The notes: generated by a model from the letters alone, not told the origin. A DNA stretch of 64,000 nt from Hemerocallis citrina (GCA_017893485.1 JACEHZ010000369.1:806001-870000), one strand, 5' to 3'; positions 44,486 through 55,932 are shown, numbered from the stretch's first letter. Numbers and translations: made by a program.

Positions 44486-46975
44486 TCAGGGGTCGACCTT
44501 TTTGCCGTTCGGGTCCGTCGACCCCCCGATCTTGTCCTCGCCATCGCCCTCGCCTCCGCCTTCGCTCCAACTCTCCTCCCCGGAGTCATCCTCCTCCTCG
44601 CCCTCGGCTTCGGTCTCCCCAGGGCCTTCGACAGGTTCAGTCTCTCCCTCGGGGCCGAGCAGACCCTCGGTAATCCCTTCCTCCCCTTCCACAGGGTCGT
44701 AAAAATGATAGGAGGACGTGTCGAAGCCCGGGTTCTTGGCGGCTACGTGGAGCAAGGCTCGACCGTAGGCATCCTCCATGTTCTGGATCATGTGCTGCGC
44801 GGCCTCCTCCTGCACGGCCTTCCTCACCTTCTTCACCTTCTTCAGGTGTTTGGCCTTGATCTTCTTGGCCCTCTTCCGAGCCGTCTCCGCTTCCGACCGA
44901 GCCTTGGCCAGCGCCTCCCTCAGCTCGGCAACCTCTTTCTCCGCTCCCGACCGAGCGTTGGCCAGCTCCTCCTTCAGCTCGGCTGCCTCCTTCTCAAGCT
45001 TGGCCGCCGTGTCCTTCGACAGCTGAATGGCGTCGGCCAGCTGCTTCTCCAGGCCCCCCACTGCAGCAGCCCTCTTCGTCGAGAGAAGCTGCTCGGCATC
45101 AAGCTGCTGCGCAACCTTGACGCGCACCGCCCTCTCCCGCTCTTTCTCCCGCTCCTTGTTCGCCAACTCCTCGATCAGGAAGTTGAAGTGGCAGAGAGTC
45201 TGAAAGAGAACAACACGTTAAAACCCAAACCCAAGAACTTAGAAAAATTCTAAGGAAGAAATTTGGATGAAGGAGGGCTCGGCCCACTTACCGACATAGT
45301 ATTCCGAGCAATCTGCATCATGGCGTCCCCTGCCATCCCGGCCTTCAGGGTCGCTCGATCCTTCGGGGTCGGCAGGTGCCTCACCGCCTCCATGCAAATA
45401 TTCCCATCGCCCAAGAAGCCGTCGACGTTCATCACCTGCCAGTCGGGGACGAAGATCTGCTTATGACGCTCGGTCAAGATCTTCTCTGCATCGGCGGTGA
45501 GGGGCGGAACTTGGAGGGACAACGCCTCCTTCGCGCCGAACACACCGTTCGACAAGCCAGGAGTATCTCCCTTCGAGATCGGTGTCGGCACATCCGAGGT
45601 CGGAGGGTCGAGGACCGGCACATCCGAGGTCGGAGGGTCGAGGATCGGCGCATTCGAGGTCGGAGGGTCGAGGACCATGACTTCCCCCTCCGCGAGGACC
45701 ATGACCTTCGGCTGGTCGGCAACCTTCGCCACCGAAGGCTTCTTCGTGGCTCGGCTGTCCTGAGGCACCGCCGAAGGCCTCTTCTTCTTCGCCTCCTGCT
45801 CCGACCTGCCCTTCGCCACCAAAGCTTTGTAATCCAGCTTCATCGTACCTGCACAAGCCGAATGAAGGAACTTAGAAAAATTTTCATGGACTTTAAACAA
45901 AGAGTACAAATACCAGAGGCATACTAGGGTCGATCGGACTGAGACCCCCTCGGAACAGTTCCTCCTCGGTAATATCTTTCCAGCTTAGCACTGGCAGGGC
46001 AAGGAGCTTCCTCTGGACCTCCGCCTCCTCATCACTCAGCGGCGCCTCCCTCTTGGTCCGCTTGGGCAGGCCTTCCTTCGCCCAAACCGTCGGTATCACC
46101 CACGGCGCAGGGGCTCGGATAATAAAATACTTCTCCTTCCAATGTTTGATCGAGTCCGGATTCTCGATCAGCTTCATGCCCGTCCGGGGCGAAAGAAAGA
46201 ACCTTTGCTCGTCTCGCCTTGGCTGACAGGGTCGGTAGAGGCTCCGGAAGAGGAACATAGTCGGCTTGCCGCCGACCTCTTGGCATCGGAGGACGAATGC
46301 CGTGACGTGCCTCCATGTGTTCGGCATCAGCTGGGCGGGGCTCAACCCGTACCATGTCAACACATCCACAACGAACGGGTGGAGGGGAAACCGGAGTCCG
46401 GTAATTAGGGAGTCGACCGGAAAGACGCACACGTCCGACGAGGACTTTGTGTTGGCTCGAAAACCCGGCCCAGGGAGGAGCAGTCCGTAGTCGGCGGGGA
46501 TCCGAAAACCCTCTCGGATCAGACGAAGATCGGTCTCGGTAAGAGACGAGATCCTATGGTCCACCTCGAACAGCTCCCTCGGCTCGTTCTCCTCCACCAG
46601 CTTAGCCGTGCCTTGGGTGACTCTCTCCAAGGTACCCTCGTCATAGTCCCGGACGCCTCCCACGCTCGACAGGGCGATAGGCTGCCGACCGAATGCCCCC
46701 GCTCTCTTCGGCGTCTCCACTATCGTGACCACGGCTTTACCCTTTCGGGACACCGCCACGACCTCCTCGGGCAGCTCAGCCACTTCGCCCTCTCTATCCG
46801 GACGAACGACACTCTGATCGCTCGGCTCCACTACCTCCTTCCCTTTATCCCCTCGGCCAACGGCTTGCTCCGAGGCGGGGGTCTCATCCGTGATCTTAAC
46901 CATTTTTTCTAAGAGAGAAGGGAAAGAGACTGACCTTGAAGTGATATGTACGGTCGAAAAGTTCATCGGAGGCAA
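44486..46975 (-). CDS. Antisense gene A, putative gypsy-type transposon family (PF04195-like), three exons
   Basis: A minus-strand gene in the 3' region of the inner element. Exon 1 (46975 or 46903 to about 45914) reads MVKITDETPASEQ, then VCVFPVDSLITGLRFPLHPF, VDVLTWYGLSPAQLMPNTWR, the signature of plant proteins annotated as putative gypsy type transposon. Exon 2 (about 45848-45292) has repeats of the type VLDPPTSDVP. Intron 2 (45291-45200, gtaagt...tttcag) joins phase 0 to phase 0. Exon 3 (45199-44486) is a Glu/Ala/Lys coiled coil ending in an acidic tail and TGA. Intron 1 (donor gtattt at 45913) has acceptors at 45849 (65 bp, phase mismatch) or 45871 (43 bp, in phase). A TATA box lies at 47100-47094. 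No stops occur inside the exons. Function unknown. Confidence 0.75.
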
Positions 46976-47088
46976 GGAACGCTACCGCGACAGCTAGCAC
47001 CACCACCAGAGAGCTGAAAACTTCGAAGCAAAGTGAAAACTGAAGAGAGAGAGTAAAAGTAAAAAATGAGACTTGGTCTAAGGGGGGG

Positions 47089-47100
47089 TGAAGATTTATA
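47089..47100 (-). promoter_or_regulatory. TATA box of antisense gene A
   Basis: On the minus strand ctataaatcttcacccccc lies about 125-190 bp upstream of the candidate start codons (46975, 46903). It is the only TATA-like motif of this quality upstream of the gene. Confidence 0.55.
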
Positions 47101-47799
47101 GTAAAAAGGAACGTCCCTTGGACTTCCAAACGAAAGTTCGCGACTTTTGGGCTGCTCTCGAAACGTCGCGAAGGCCCATCACCACTGCCTTCCTCACCAA
47201 GTCAGCTAGTTCGGCGCAATGGGATCGGAATCCGAGCAAGTGCCTTCCCGAGCCTGTAAACGGGGAAAACTTACTTTCATCCAGCGGCTCGGGTTGCACC
47301 ACATCGCTCGGAGGACTGGACCCTCGGACGCCCCACCTATGTCTAAAGGAACCAGAAAAAGTTTTGATTCAAAGCTTTAAGGCACCGCCCTCGGCGAGCA
47401 CCCCCCGGGCCCTGTTCTCGGTCGGTATCCCGCCGACCCACGGGCCCGGTCAAAAACAGATCGGCACTCCCCCCGTCTCTAACTCCTCCGGGTTGACATT
47501 CATCAGAAGCTATCAGCCCGGAAGGAAGACAGAGATGGGAGGGGGCCCATCAACACTCGGAGATCGGAAGAAGCAAACCATTCCGAGCCAATCGATTGCA
47601 ACTGCAAAGGATCGGCATGCTCTGGCAACCGCGCCTTCACAGTTGCAAACAACTTGCCCGGAATGCCCTTCATTTCTTCCGAAAGAACGACCGCTCGTCC
47701 TTCCGACGAACTCACCCCTCGGACTCGGACATGGATGATCACCTCTCCCGCCAAGATCTCTGCCGACCCTGACACCCGCTGCGGAGCAAACAGAGTAGG

Positions 47800-48090
47800 C
47801 AGAAGATCTTGGTGGGAGAACAACCACCCGTCCCTCCGAAGCAGCTCACACCCCGGGTTCGAACTACGGTCGTCGCCACTACTGCCTCATTCTCTCCCGC
47901 TCCTGACATCCCCTTCGGAACCGTGAGGAACGGGAGAAGAACAAGGCAACAAGGCAACCACCCATCCTTCCGAAGTAACTCATCCCTCGGGTCCGAACCA
48001 TAGTCGTCACCACTACTGCCTCGTTCCACCCCGCTCCTGACATCCACTTTGGGGCCGTCAGGAACGGGAGAAGAAAAAGGCAAAAGAGCG
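47800..48090 (+). repeat. Two-copy tandem repeat (about 140 bp) in inner element
   Basis: The blocks caccactactgcctc, ccgctcctgacatcc and gaacgggagaagaa recur at about 47875-47940 and 48010-48075, with accatccttccgaagcagct-like starts before each. No coding on this strand. Confidence 0.7.
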
Positions 48091-48421
48091 ACAACCCCCT
48101 CGGACCTCGAAAGACAAGTTACCCAAGGCCAATGCCCCCGAAGTTTGAAACTCTACATTTGGTGCGATTGAAATGACAAAGGGAGTGGAGTACTTATAAG
48201 CTCCCCTCCAAGGTCCAGCCATTATGACCCTCGGAATTTGAAACGCCACGCATTAATTGAAGGAGTTGTCCTTAATGAACTTAGGAAAATGGAACGCCGC
48301 GCGAACCCCGAAGCACCATTAATGCCCTTGGGAACAGGATTGTCACGAGATGTGCATCGTCATCCAACGACTCAGACTGCGCCACGTCGCTCGGCATGCC
48401 GAACCCTCCTAGTCTCCGGAC

Positions 48422-48627
48422 GACAGCCGAGCAAGTGCCTTTCCGAGCTCGAAAATGGAGAAAACTCACTTTCCCCTCAAGAATCGTGCATGATCTCAAT
48501 CAGACGGCTCAGATCTGGCCACCTGCGCTAGACGACAAGATAGTGTTTTCTTGGGAACTGAGCCGCCTCGAAATTCGTGCCAACACCCAACGGCTCAGAT
48601 CTTGCCACCGACGCTAAACGACAAGAT
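48422..48627 (+). repeat. 200-bp direct repeat, right copy
   Basis: The right partner of 42345-42548. Together they bracket the antisense cassette and its promoter (about 5.9 kb). Confidence 0.88.
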
Positions 48628-49238
48628 AACGTTTTTTGGGAAACATGCCGCCATCCGATGGCTCAGATTGCGCCACGTCGCTCGGAACGCCGAACCCCCT
48701 AGCCTCCGATCGGCAGCCGAACAAGTGCCATTCCGAGCTCGTAAATGGAGAAAAAGGACGCCGAGCGACGGGGACCGTCAGATCTCTCAGAAAATCACGC
48801 TCGACGATGATCAGAGGTCCAGATTACGCCACGCCATAAATCAGTATTAAAAGTCATTTTTTATTTATTTAAATTGTTTTATTTATTTAAAATTGCGAAA
48901 AATTGCTAAAAATTCGGGAAATTTAACTAAAAATTCTAGGAAATAATTGAAAATTCGGGGGTATATTTTTACACCCCTGAACGAACAATTACTGCCTAGA
49001 AAGTACTGTTAAGACCCCCGAACGATTAGTAAACACATCGCAAAATTAAATAAATAGCCCGAAAAAAAAATGAATAAAAACCATCAAATACTCGATAAGG
49101 TTGGAGAACAACACATGGCATCAAAAGGTTACCTCACTACCCCCTTCGAGATTCTAAGTCCACCATATGGACTCCGATACAACTCCACTAGCCCACAAAA
49201 CAGTCAAACTACTCCTCAAAGACTGATCACGCTCAGTC

Positions 49239-49257
49239 TTTAGGAGTGGGGGGCTCG
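49239..49257 (+). promoter_or_regulatory. Polypurine tract, inner element
   Basis: ttaggagtggggggctcg abuts the 3' LTR. The outer element has the same motif (gggagtggggggctcg on the minus strand, 50177-50162). Confidence 0.8.
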
Positions 49258-49854
49258 TGATATGGCTAAAAATGGGGTTAAATCGGAACCGTCCAGATTG
49301 GACACGAATCTTGATGCTCGGGGGTAAAAAGGTAATTTCACATACAAGTGGATCCAAAACAGGTATTGGGTCTCCTTCTCACAGAACCAGCAACCCCCGA
49401 ACGCATCCACTTTAACTAGGCACGGGTCCCAACCCGATACAAGCCCAGTTCACCAAGAGGAGAATCAGGGCCACTGATTTGGCTAGATCAAATCAACAGG
49501 CCTGATTGACTCCCACCAGGGAATCAGGGGCTAATTTCCCAGAACAGAATAGGAGGATTTTTCTCCTGGCTGTTAGGCAGGAAATCAGGCCCCTAACCGT
49601 TCCAAAGGCAACTATAAATATCACCCCTCTACCACCATGACCAGGTTAATCACTTTTTCACCACTTTAAGCTCTTTCTTAATCTCTTCTGATTACTGACA
49701 AGAGCGTCGGAGGGTGCGTCGCCGGAATCAACCCCGGTGTTTCGCACTTCCTTGCAGGTCGCGGCAGGAGCAAGAAGGCTGAGTCAACTGTTCAGGTTTT
49801 TCTCGGACTCACAAATTCTATCTGTTTATCCCCACACCAAAATCAACGGTAACA
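49258..49854 (+). repeat. 3' LTR of inner element (597 bp)
   Basis: The same length as the 5' LTR. About nine differences were noted by eye, all reading as G-to-A or C-to-T in this copy (for example attgggcacg to attggacacg, and cagcggtaac to caacggtaac), as expected from decay of methylated cytosines. Confidence 0.93.
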
Positions 49855-49859
49855 GCATA

Positions 49860-50161
49860 AAATCCTCGTAATCAGATTAGGAATGTAATCCCTTATTCCC
49901 GGTGAAAAGATAGATGTGAATCAGAGCCATTGATTAGGATTAATCAGAAACCCTAATTCTATCTTTTCTGGACTGGGTGTGTTTCGGGTTGGGACCCGTA
50001 CCCAGTTGAGGTGGATCCGTTCGTGGGTTATTGGATCGTGAAGAAAGACCCAGTTTCCATTTCAGACCCGTTAGTAGGTGAAATTACCGTTTTACCCCTG
50101 AGCTTTAAGATTCATGTCCGATGTGAACGGTCCCGATTTAATCCTATTTTTAGCCATATCA
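49860..50161 (-). repeat. 3' LTR of outer element, right part (302 bp)
   Basis: Matches 58059-58360 with about four differences. It begins just after the second gcata and ends agccatatca next to the PPT. Confidence 0.93.
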
Positions 50162-50600
50162 CGAGCCCCCCACTCCCGAAGACTGAGTTTGATCAGCCTT
50201 TGAGGAGTAGTTTTACTGTTTTAATGGCGTACGAGATTTTATCGGTGTTCTTAAGGGAGCTTGGAATCTTGCTCGGGGTGTAACAGTGTTATTATGGGCA
50301 TGTAAAATGCCCAAAAATATTCTCAGAATTTTCTGGATTTTTGGTGAATTTTCCAGATTTTTCTGAATTTTTTCTCATTTTTTGAATTTTTTATTCATTT
50401 TTCGAATTAAATAATTAATTATCAAAAATATTAATTAATTATTCTAATTTAATAATTATTTTTTCAGAATTTAAAAATAATTTTTTCTGAATTAATAATT
50501 ATTTTTAGAATTTTTAATTAATTTTTTTCGATTTTTAAATATTTTTTTCGGATTTTTTAAATAAAAAAAACAATTAAATAAATAAATAAATAATTTAAAT
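50162..50600 (-). other. Outer-element 3' internal end and AT-rich linker
   Basis: Next to the split 3' LTR lies the minus-strand PPT (50177-50162), then very AT-rich DNA (50280-50600) with runs of aattaattatt. No coding is seen. Confidence 0.6.
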
Positions 50601-50903
50601 ATTACCTGGACACGTGGCAGATTTCTGGCCGTCCATCATGACCAGATGAGCACGCATCGTGAGGCAGATCACGATCTGGACACGTGGCTCGTCTCTGGCC
50701 GTCCATCATGATCAGATCTGCGCGCATCGTGAGGCAGATCACGATCGGGACACGTGGCGCGTTCCTGAGCGTCGATCGTGTCGCGATGCGAATTTTGAAA
50801 CGATCGGACGGATCGTGTGGGTCGGTCAATTTTTTTCTCAATTTACAGCATCGGCACCCCGGCTCCTCGGTTCGGCACGTCCGGCGAAGGCACCTCGGCT
50901 CGG

Positions 50904-52100
50904 CTAGATGGATCCGCCGAGGAATGTAACGAAGCCACGTGGCATTACCACGTGGCAATTTTTTTTTTTTTTTTTTTTTGCTTCTTTCCCTTCTTCTTCG
51001 TTGCTCCGACCCAACATTCGACTCGACAACGCCTCCGACCCCGACTCCGTCTCCGTCCCTGAGCGCGCCACTGAAGCTCGGCGAGCTCGGCGGGAGGCGA
51101 CTAGCGGCGTGGGGCTCGTCAAGGCCACGGCAGAGCTCGTGGTGGACGGGATGCGACATGGAGCTTGGGAGTTCGGCGAGAGGCGAAGAGCGGAGTGGGG
51201 TTCGTCGGAGATGGAGCTCGGCACTGTAGTGGAGACGAAGGTGGAGCTCGAGCTCGGTGGGGAAGAGCTCGTCAGTAATGGGTTTGAAGTTGGAATGGAG
51301 CTCGGCCGTTGATTCGATGGGGACGGAGCTCGCGTAGTTCGGAGCTCGTCGAGGCGGTGACGGAGCTCGGCGCAGTGGTGAGCTTGTGAAGGGGGAGCTC
51401 GACAGTGGGATGAGCTCGAAATGAGCTCGAGATGGGTTCGAAGCTCAGTCGAGGAGCTTGGTAACGGAGGGCGTGTGGCTCGGCGTGGAGCTTGGTGAGG
51501 GAGCTCAATGGAGTTCGGCAATGGAGCTCGACTGTTGGAAGAGCTCGAAAGCTGTGAAGGAGCTCGTCGCCGCGTTGGGACTTGGAGCTCGTCGACGCAT
51601 TGGGACTTGGAGCTCGATGGCGGAGGGAGCTCGGCGAGAGTGAGAGTTCGCCGCTTGGTGTCGTTGGAGGTGGAGAAGCTCCTCACTGGAGTTCGCAGCG
51701 GAGGCGAGCTCATCGTTGGAGCTCGGTGCAGGGAGAGAGGGAGGTGGAGCTCGTCGGAGGTGGTGGAAGCCTGGGCTCGACCCTGGAGCTCAGTGGCTAA
51801 GGGTTCGGCGAAGCCAAGGTGGGTTCGACGACGAAGGGGAGCGAGAATGCTGAAGCGCTCGCCGAGGGAGATGATGCTACGTTTTTTTTTGGTTTGTTTT
51901 GGCGGGAAATTGGAAGGGAAGAAGAAGGAAGGGTTCGGGTTGGAAAGGTGTTCGGGTCGGATCCCCTTAACGGGTCCGAACCCGGCACCTTGGTGCCTTT
52001 TTATTTTCTTCTTTTTTTTTCTCTCTCTCTCTCTCCTCTGCTTCTTGTTCGGAAAATCTGAGCTCCTCGGATCTGCTTCTTGTTCGGCCAATCCGAGCAC
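50904..52100 (-). other. 398-codon low-complexity open frame, gagctcg-rich region
   Basis: A long stop-free minus-strand frame made of Ser, Pro, Arg and Leu, generated by dense gagctcg and tcggag repeats at 51050-51800. No domain is recognisable, and the plus strand is also open in part (51508-52140). In the outer element it would lie on the sense strand, downstream of gag. I regard it as a composition product; a low-complexity protein cannot be ruled out. Confidence 0.35.
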
Positions 52101-52824
52101 GCATTTTGAGGAGATTTTTTGCCACTTTGCGGTTCGGTAGGTCGGTAGCTCGGATTTGAGATCCGAGCTACGTGGCTCAATCTAGATGGTTGATCACGAT
52201 CGTGGCACGAATCACGAGACAGAGGCACGAGTTTCGAGAAAACGTTATCTCGTCGTTTTGTGGTGACGTGACGAGATCTGAGCCGTTCATCATGTTTTAG
52301 CGCGAATTTTGAGACGAACCGACGGTGAGATGAGATCGGTCGAATTTTTTTCCATATACGAGGGTCGGTACCTCGGCACCTCGGATCGGATCGGCACCTC
52401 GGATCGGCACCTCGGATCCTTGAGATGATGCCACGTGGCTTTTTTTTTTTTTCTTCTCTCTCTCTCTCTCTCTCTCTTTTCTTCCTTGTTGCTCGGCAAA
52501 TGAATCTGGTTCGGCAGATCCGAGCACGGATTTTGAGGAGAATTTTTCGCCGCTCTGCAGTTTGTAGATTGGCAGATCCAAGCTACGCGGCTCAATCTGG
52601 ACGGTCGATCACGATCGTGGCGCGAATCACGAGACAAGAGGCACGAGTTTCGAGAAAACGTTATCTTGTCGTTTTGTGGTGACGTGACGCGATCTGATCC
52701 GTCCATCACGCTTGAGTGCGAATTTGGAGATGATCTAACGGTGAGATTGGGTCGGCGGAATTTTTCTCCATATACGAGGGTCGGTACCTCGGCACCTCGG
52801 ATCGGCAGCTCTTCTGAGAAGAAG

Positions 52825-53040
52825 GAGGAAGGGGAGGAGAGGCATTTGGGTTCTCTCCTCTGCCTTGTTCTTTCGCATAGTGGAGAAGAGGAGAAGAGGA
52901 AGGGGAGGAGAGGCATTTGGGTTCTCCCCTCTGCCTTGTTCTTCCGCACAGTGGAGAAGAGGAGAAGAGGAAGGGGAGGAGAGGCATTTGGGTTCTCTCC
53001 TCTGCCTTGTTCTTCCGCACATTGGAGAAGAGGAGAAGTG
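52825..53040 (-). repeat. 70-bp tandem repeat, three copies
   Basis: gaagaggaaggggaggagag, then gcatttgggttctctcctct and gccttgttcttccgca, repeat three times with few changes (starts of gggttctc near 52848, 52919 and 52990). Confidence 0.9.
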
Positions 53041-54059
53041 TTGGGGAAGATGGAGAAGAATGAAGGAGCTAAGAAGGGTATGGGTCGGACCGTGGGTATC
53101 GGTTCCGACCCCGACCGTTAGCCTCTTTTTCTTTCTTCCTCTTCATCTGCTTGCTTTGTTCGGCGAATCCGAGCCCGGATTTCGAGGTACATTTTCGCCA
53201 CTCCGCAGTTGGGTAGATTGGCAGATCCGAGCTGCACGGCTCAATCTGGATGGTTGATCACGATCGTGGCGTGAATAACGAGACAAGATGCATGAGTTTC
53301 GAGAAAACGTTATCTTGTCGTTTTGTGGTGACGTGGCGCAATCTGAACCGTCCATCAGATTCTGTCACGAATTTTGGGGAGATCCGACGGTGACTTCGCC
53401 TCGGGATGATTTTTCTCAATATACGAGGGTCGGTACCTCGGCACCTCGGCTCGGAGACTCAGTGCTGTTGGTCGAGGCGCTGAGTTGGGTGTTTTGGAGG
53501 AAGTGTTCCTTGAAGGTTCCACCCTTCCGTGTCCAGTAGCTCGGCTGTTCGGCTGAGCTGTTCGGTAGCTTGGCTGAGCAAGCCGATGGCAGGCAGCTCG
53601 GAAGGTATGCGTGGGCGGATCTGGGCCGTTCACCTTGGCGCGCATCACGAGGATGGGGTTCAGATCACGAGAAAACGTTATCTTGTCGTTTTGTGGGCGT
53701 GGCGCAATCTGAATCGTCCATCAGATTCTGTCGCGAATTTTGGGGAGATCCGACGGTGACTTCGCCTCGGGATGATTTTTCTCCATATGCGAGGGTCGGT
53801 ACCTCGGCACCTCGGCTCGGAGACTCAGTGGTTCACCCTCTGCCCGTAGTAGCTCGGTGTAGTGGAGCTCGGAGCTCGGAGTTCGGACGACTCGAGCGTG
53901 AGGAGAAGCTCGATGAGTTGATGAAGGGGATGAGTCGGCATATGGAAGAGGTGATGCTCTGCTTGGTTTTTGGAGATTTTTGAAGAGGAGATCCACTCCT
54001 AGGGGTGGAGAAGAGGTGCTAGGAAGATCCTCGTAAGAGCCATGGGAAGACCCATTCTT

Positions 54060-54710
54060 TGAAGTGAGCGCAAGGAGCAACTCTAAGAGAGTTTTAGCTC
54101 CGATCTCGTCGAGAAGAGCTATTTGAGAGACAAGTTTGAGGAGGAACTCTAGGAGAAAGTTGTGCTCCGAACTTGTGGAGAAGAGCTCCGCTTTGGAAGT
54201 GAGCGGAGTGAAGAGCTCGGCTCTAGGAGAGCCATCTGGACGAGGAGTTTGAGGAGCAACTCTAGGAGAGAGTTTTAGCTTCGAACTCGCTGAGAAGAGC
54301 TCCGCTTTGGAGGCGAGCGGAGCGAAGAGCTCGACTTGTAGAAGAGCCGTCTGGAAGGGGAGTTTGAGGAGCAACTCTAGGAGAGAGTTTTTAGCTCCGA
54401 ACTCGTTGAGAAGAGCTCCGCTTTGGAGGCGAGCGGAGTGAAGAGCTCAACTTGTAGAAGAGCCATCTAGACGAGGAGTTTGAGGAGCAACTCTAGGAGA
54501 GAGTTTTTAGCTCCGAACTCGTTGGGAAGAGCTCCGCTTTGGAGGCGAGCGGAGTGGGGAGCTCGATTTGTAGAAGAGCCATCTGGAAGAGGAGTTTGAG
54601 GAGCAACTCTAGGAGAGAGTTTTTAGCTCCGAACTCGTTGAGAAGAGCTCCGCTTTGGAGGCGAGCGGAGTGAAGAGCTCGACTTGTAGAAGAGCCATCT
54701 GGACGGTTGA
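54060..54710 (-). repeat. 116-bp tandem repeat, five copies
   Basis: The marker ctccgctttggaggcgagcg recurs near 54186, 54300, 54416, 54532 and 54648 (spacing 114-116), with gaggagcaactctaggagag and ttagctccgaactcgttgag between. Confidence 0.92.
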
Positions 54711-55149
54711 TCACGATCGTGGCGCGAATCACGAGGCAAGAGGCACGAGTTTCGAGAAAACGTTATCTTGTCGTTTTGTGGTGGCGTGGCGCGATCTGAT
54801 CCGTCCATCATGTTCTAGCGCGTTTTTTGAGATGATCCAACGATAGGATGGCTCGGCAGCATTTTTCTCCATATGTGAGGGTCGGTACCTCGGCACCTCG
54901 GATCGGCAGCTCAGTAGTTCACCCTCTACCCGTAGTAGCTCGGTACCTCAAGCGGATGGGTCGGCATAGGGGAGAGGTGAAGGGCTCTGAAGCTCTGCCT
55001 CTATTCTGTTTGGTTTTGGAGATTTTTGAAGAGGAGCTCAACCCCTAGGAGAAGAGGTGCTAGGAAGAGGTGCTGGGAAGACCCATTCTCTGAAGTGAGT
55101 GCAAGGAGCAACTCTAGGGGAGAGTTGTGAGCTCCGAACTCGTTATTTA

Positions 55150-55625
55150 AGTGAGGGAATCAACGGTTGTGGGAGCAATTCCGAATGGCGAACCACTTCT
55201 AGCTCGCTTAACAGCGAACTTGCGAAGTGGAATCGAGCCAAGTATTGGACTCCGGAACCATCGTTAGAAAAGTTCAACGGCTGTGGGAGCAATTCCGAAT
55301 GGCGAACCACTTCTAACCTGCTTAAGAGCAAGTTATTCTTCGAAGCAGAATCGAACCAAGTGTTGGACTCCAGAACCATCGTTAGAGTTATTCAACGGTT
55401 GTGGGAGCAATTCCGAATGGCGAACCACTTCTAACCCGCTTAAGAGCAAGTTATTCGAAGAAGAATCGAACCAAGTGTTGGACTCCGGAACCATCGTTAG
55501 AGTTGTTCAACGGTTGTGGGAGCAATTCCGAATGGTGAACCACTTCTAACCCGCTTAAGAGCAAGTTATTCGAAGCAGAATCGAACCAAGTGTTGGATTC
55601 CGGAACCATCGTTAGAGTTTAGTGA
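55150..55625 (-). repeat. Tandem array, about 115-bp unit, four to five copies (outer element)
   Basis: The marker caacggttgtgggagcaatt recurs near 55161, 55275, 55393 and 55508. In reverse complement the units hold tggttcggagtccaacactt-like and cggaattgctcccacaaccg, as in the inner-element array at 41700-42255. It follows gag on the element's sense strand. Confidence 0.9.
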
Positions 55626-55746
55626 GTTGCGGGAGGAGCCATGTAGAAGAAGCTGGACTCCGAAATCACCATTTAACGAGTCGTGACTCGGAGAGATTAA
55701 GATGAAGCAAGAGCAACAATTTCCAATGAAAAAATGTAAAGTTTAT

Positions 55747-55752
55747 TGAAAT
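55747..55752 (-). terminator. Poly(A) signal after outer gag
   Basis: AATAAA on the minus strand (caataaac), about 180 bp after the gag stop at 55933. It suggests a short gag-only transcript end. Confidence 0.45.
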
Positions 55753-55932
55753 AAACTAAGTGGCTGCTTCAATAGGGCGAGCCATTATTACATGCTATTG
55801 GCCGGGTTACAAGCATCGGCCTTATTGAAAATCAAAATCCTACTTCTACGATAAGGTGAAGACCTCTTGGGAGGAGCTGGGAGGTTCTGAGTCTTGAAGC
55901 TCGCCGGGCCCTTTGGTTCGTTTGTTGGCTCC

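Larger units (their letters stand above)
35127..49854 (+). mobile_element. Inner Tat-like gypsy element with antisense genes
   Basis: A 14.7-kb plus-strand LTR element inserted in the 3' LTR of the outer element, TSD gcata (35122-35126 and 49855-49859). LTRs at 35127-35723 and 49258-49854 are both 597 bp. The order is PBS, gag, PR-RT-RNaseH-archaeal-type RNaseH-INT, a 110-bp tandem array, antisense coding cassette, more repeats, PPT. The dual RNase H and long 3' region with antisense ORFs are features known for the Tat lineage. About nine LTR differences were counted by eye. Pol has stops, so this copy is probably dead but recent. Confidence 0.92.
52140..54960 (-). repeat. Higher-order repeats in outer element (five irregular units)
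   Basis: Two marker blocks recur five times in step: gagaaaacgttatcttgtcg near 52239, 52652, 53301, 53669 and 54756, and cgagggtcggtacctcggca near 52360, 52778, 53424, 53789 and 54878. Between them lie gatctgatccgtccatca and gatcacgatcgtggc. Unit spacing varies (about 370 to 1090 bp) because other arrays are inserted within units. Confidence 0.8.

Noticed and set aside
43826..45253. Plus-strand frames opposite the antisense genes
   Set aside because: The minus strand has introns, coiled-coil heptads and family similarity; the plus frames are Ser/Arg/Leu-rich mirrors.
52666..53257. Plus-strand frames repeating a Glu/Arg-rich block
   Set aside because: They simply translate the 70-bp tandem repeat.
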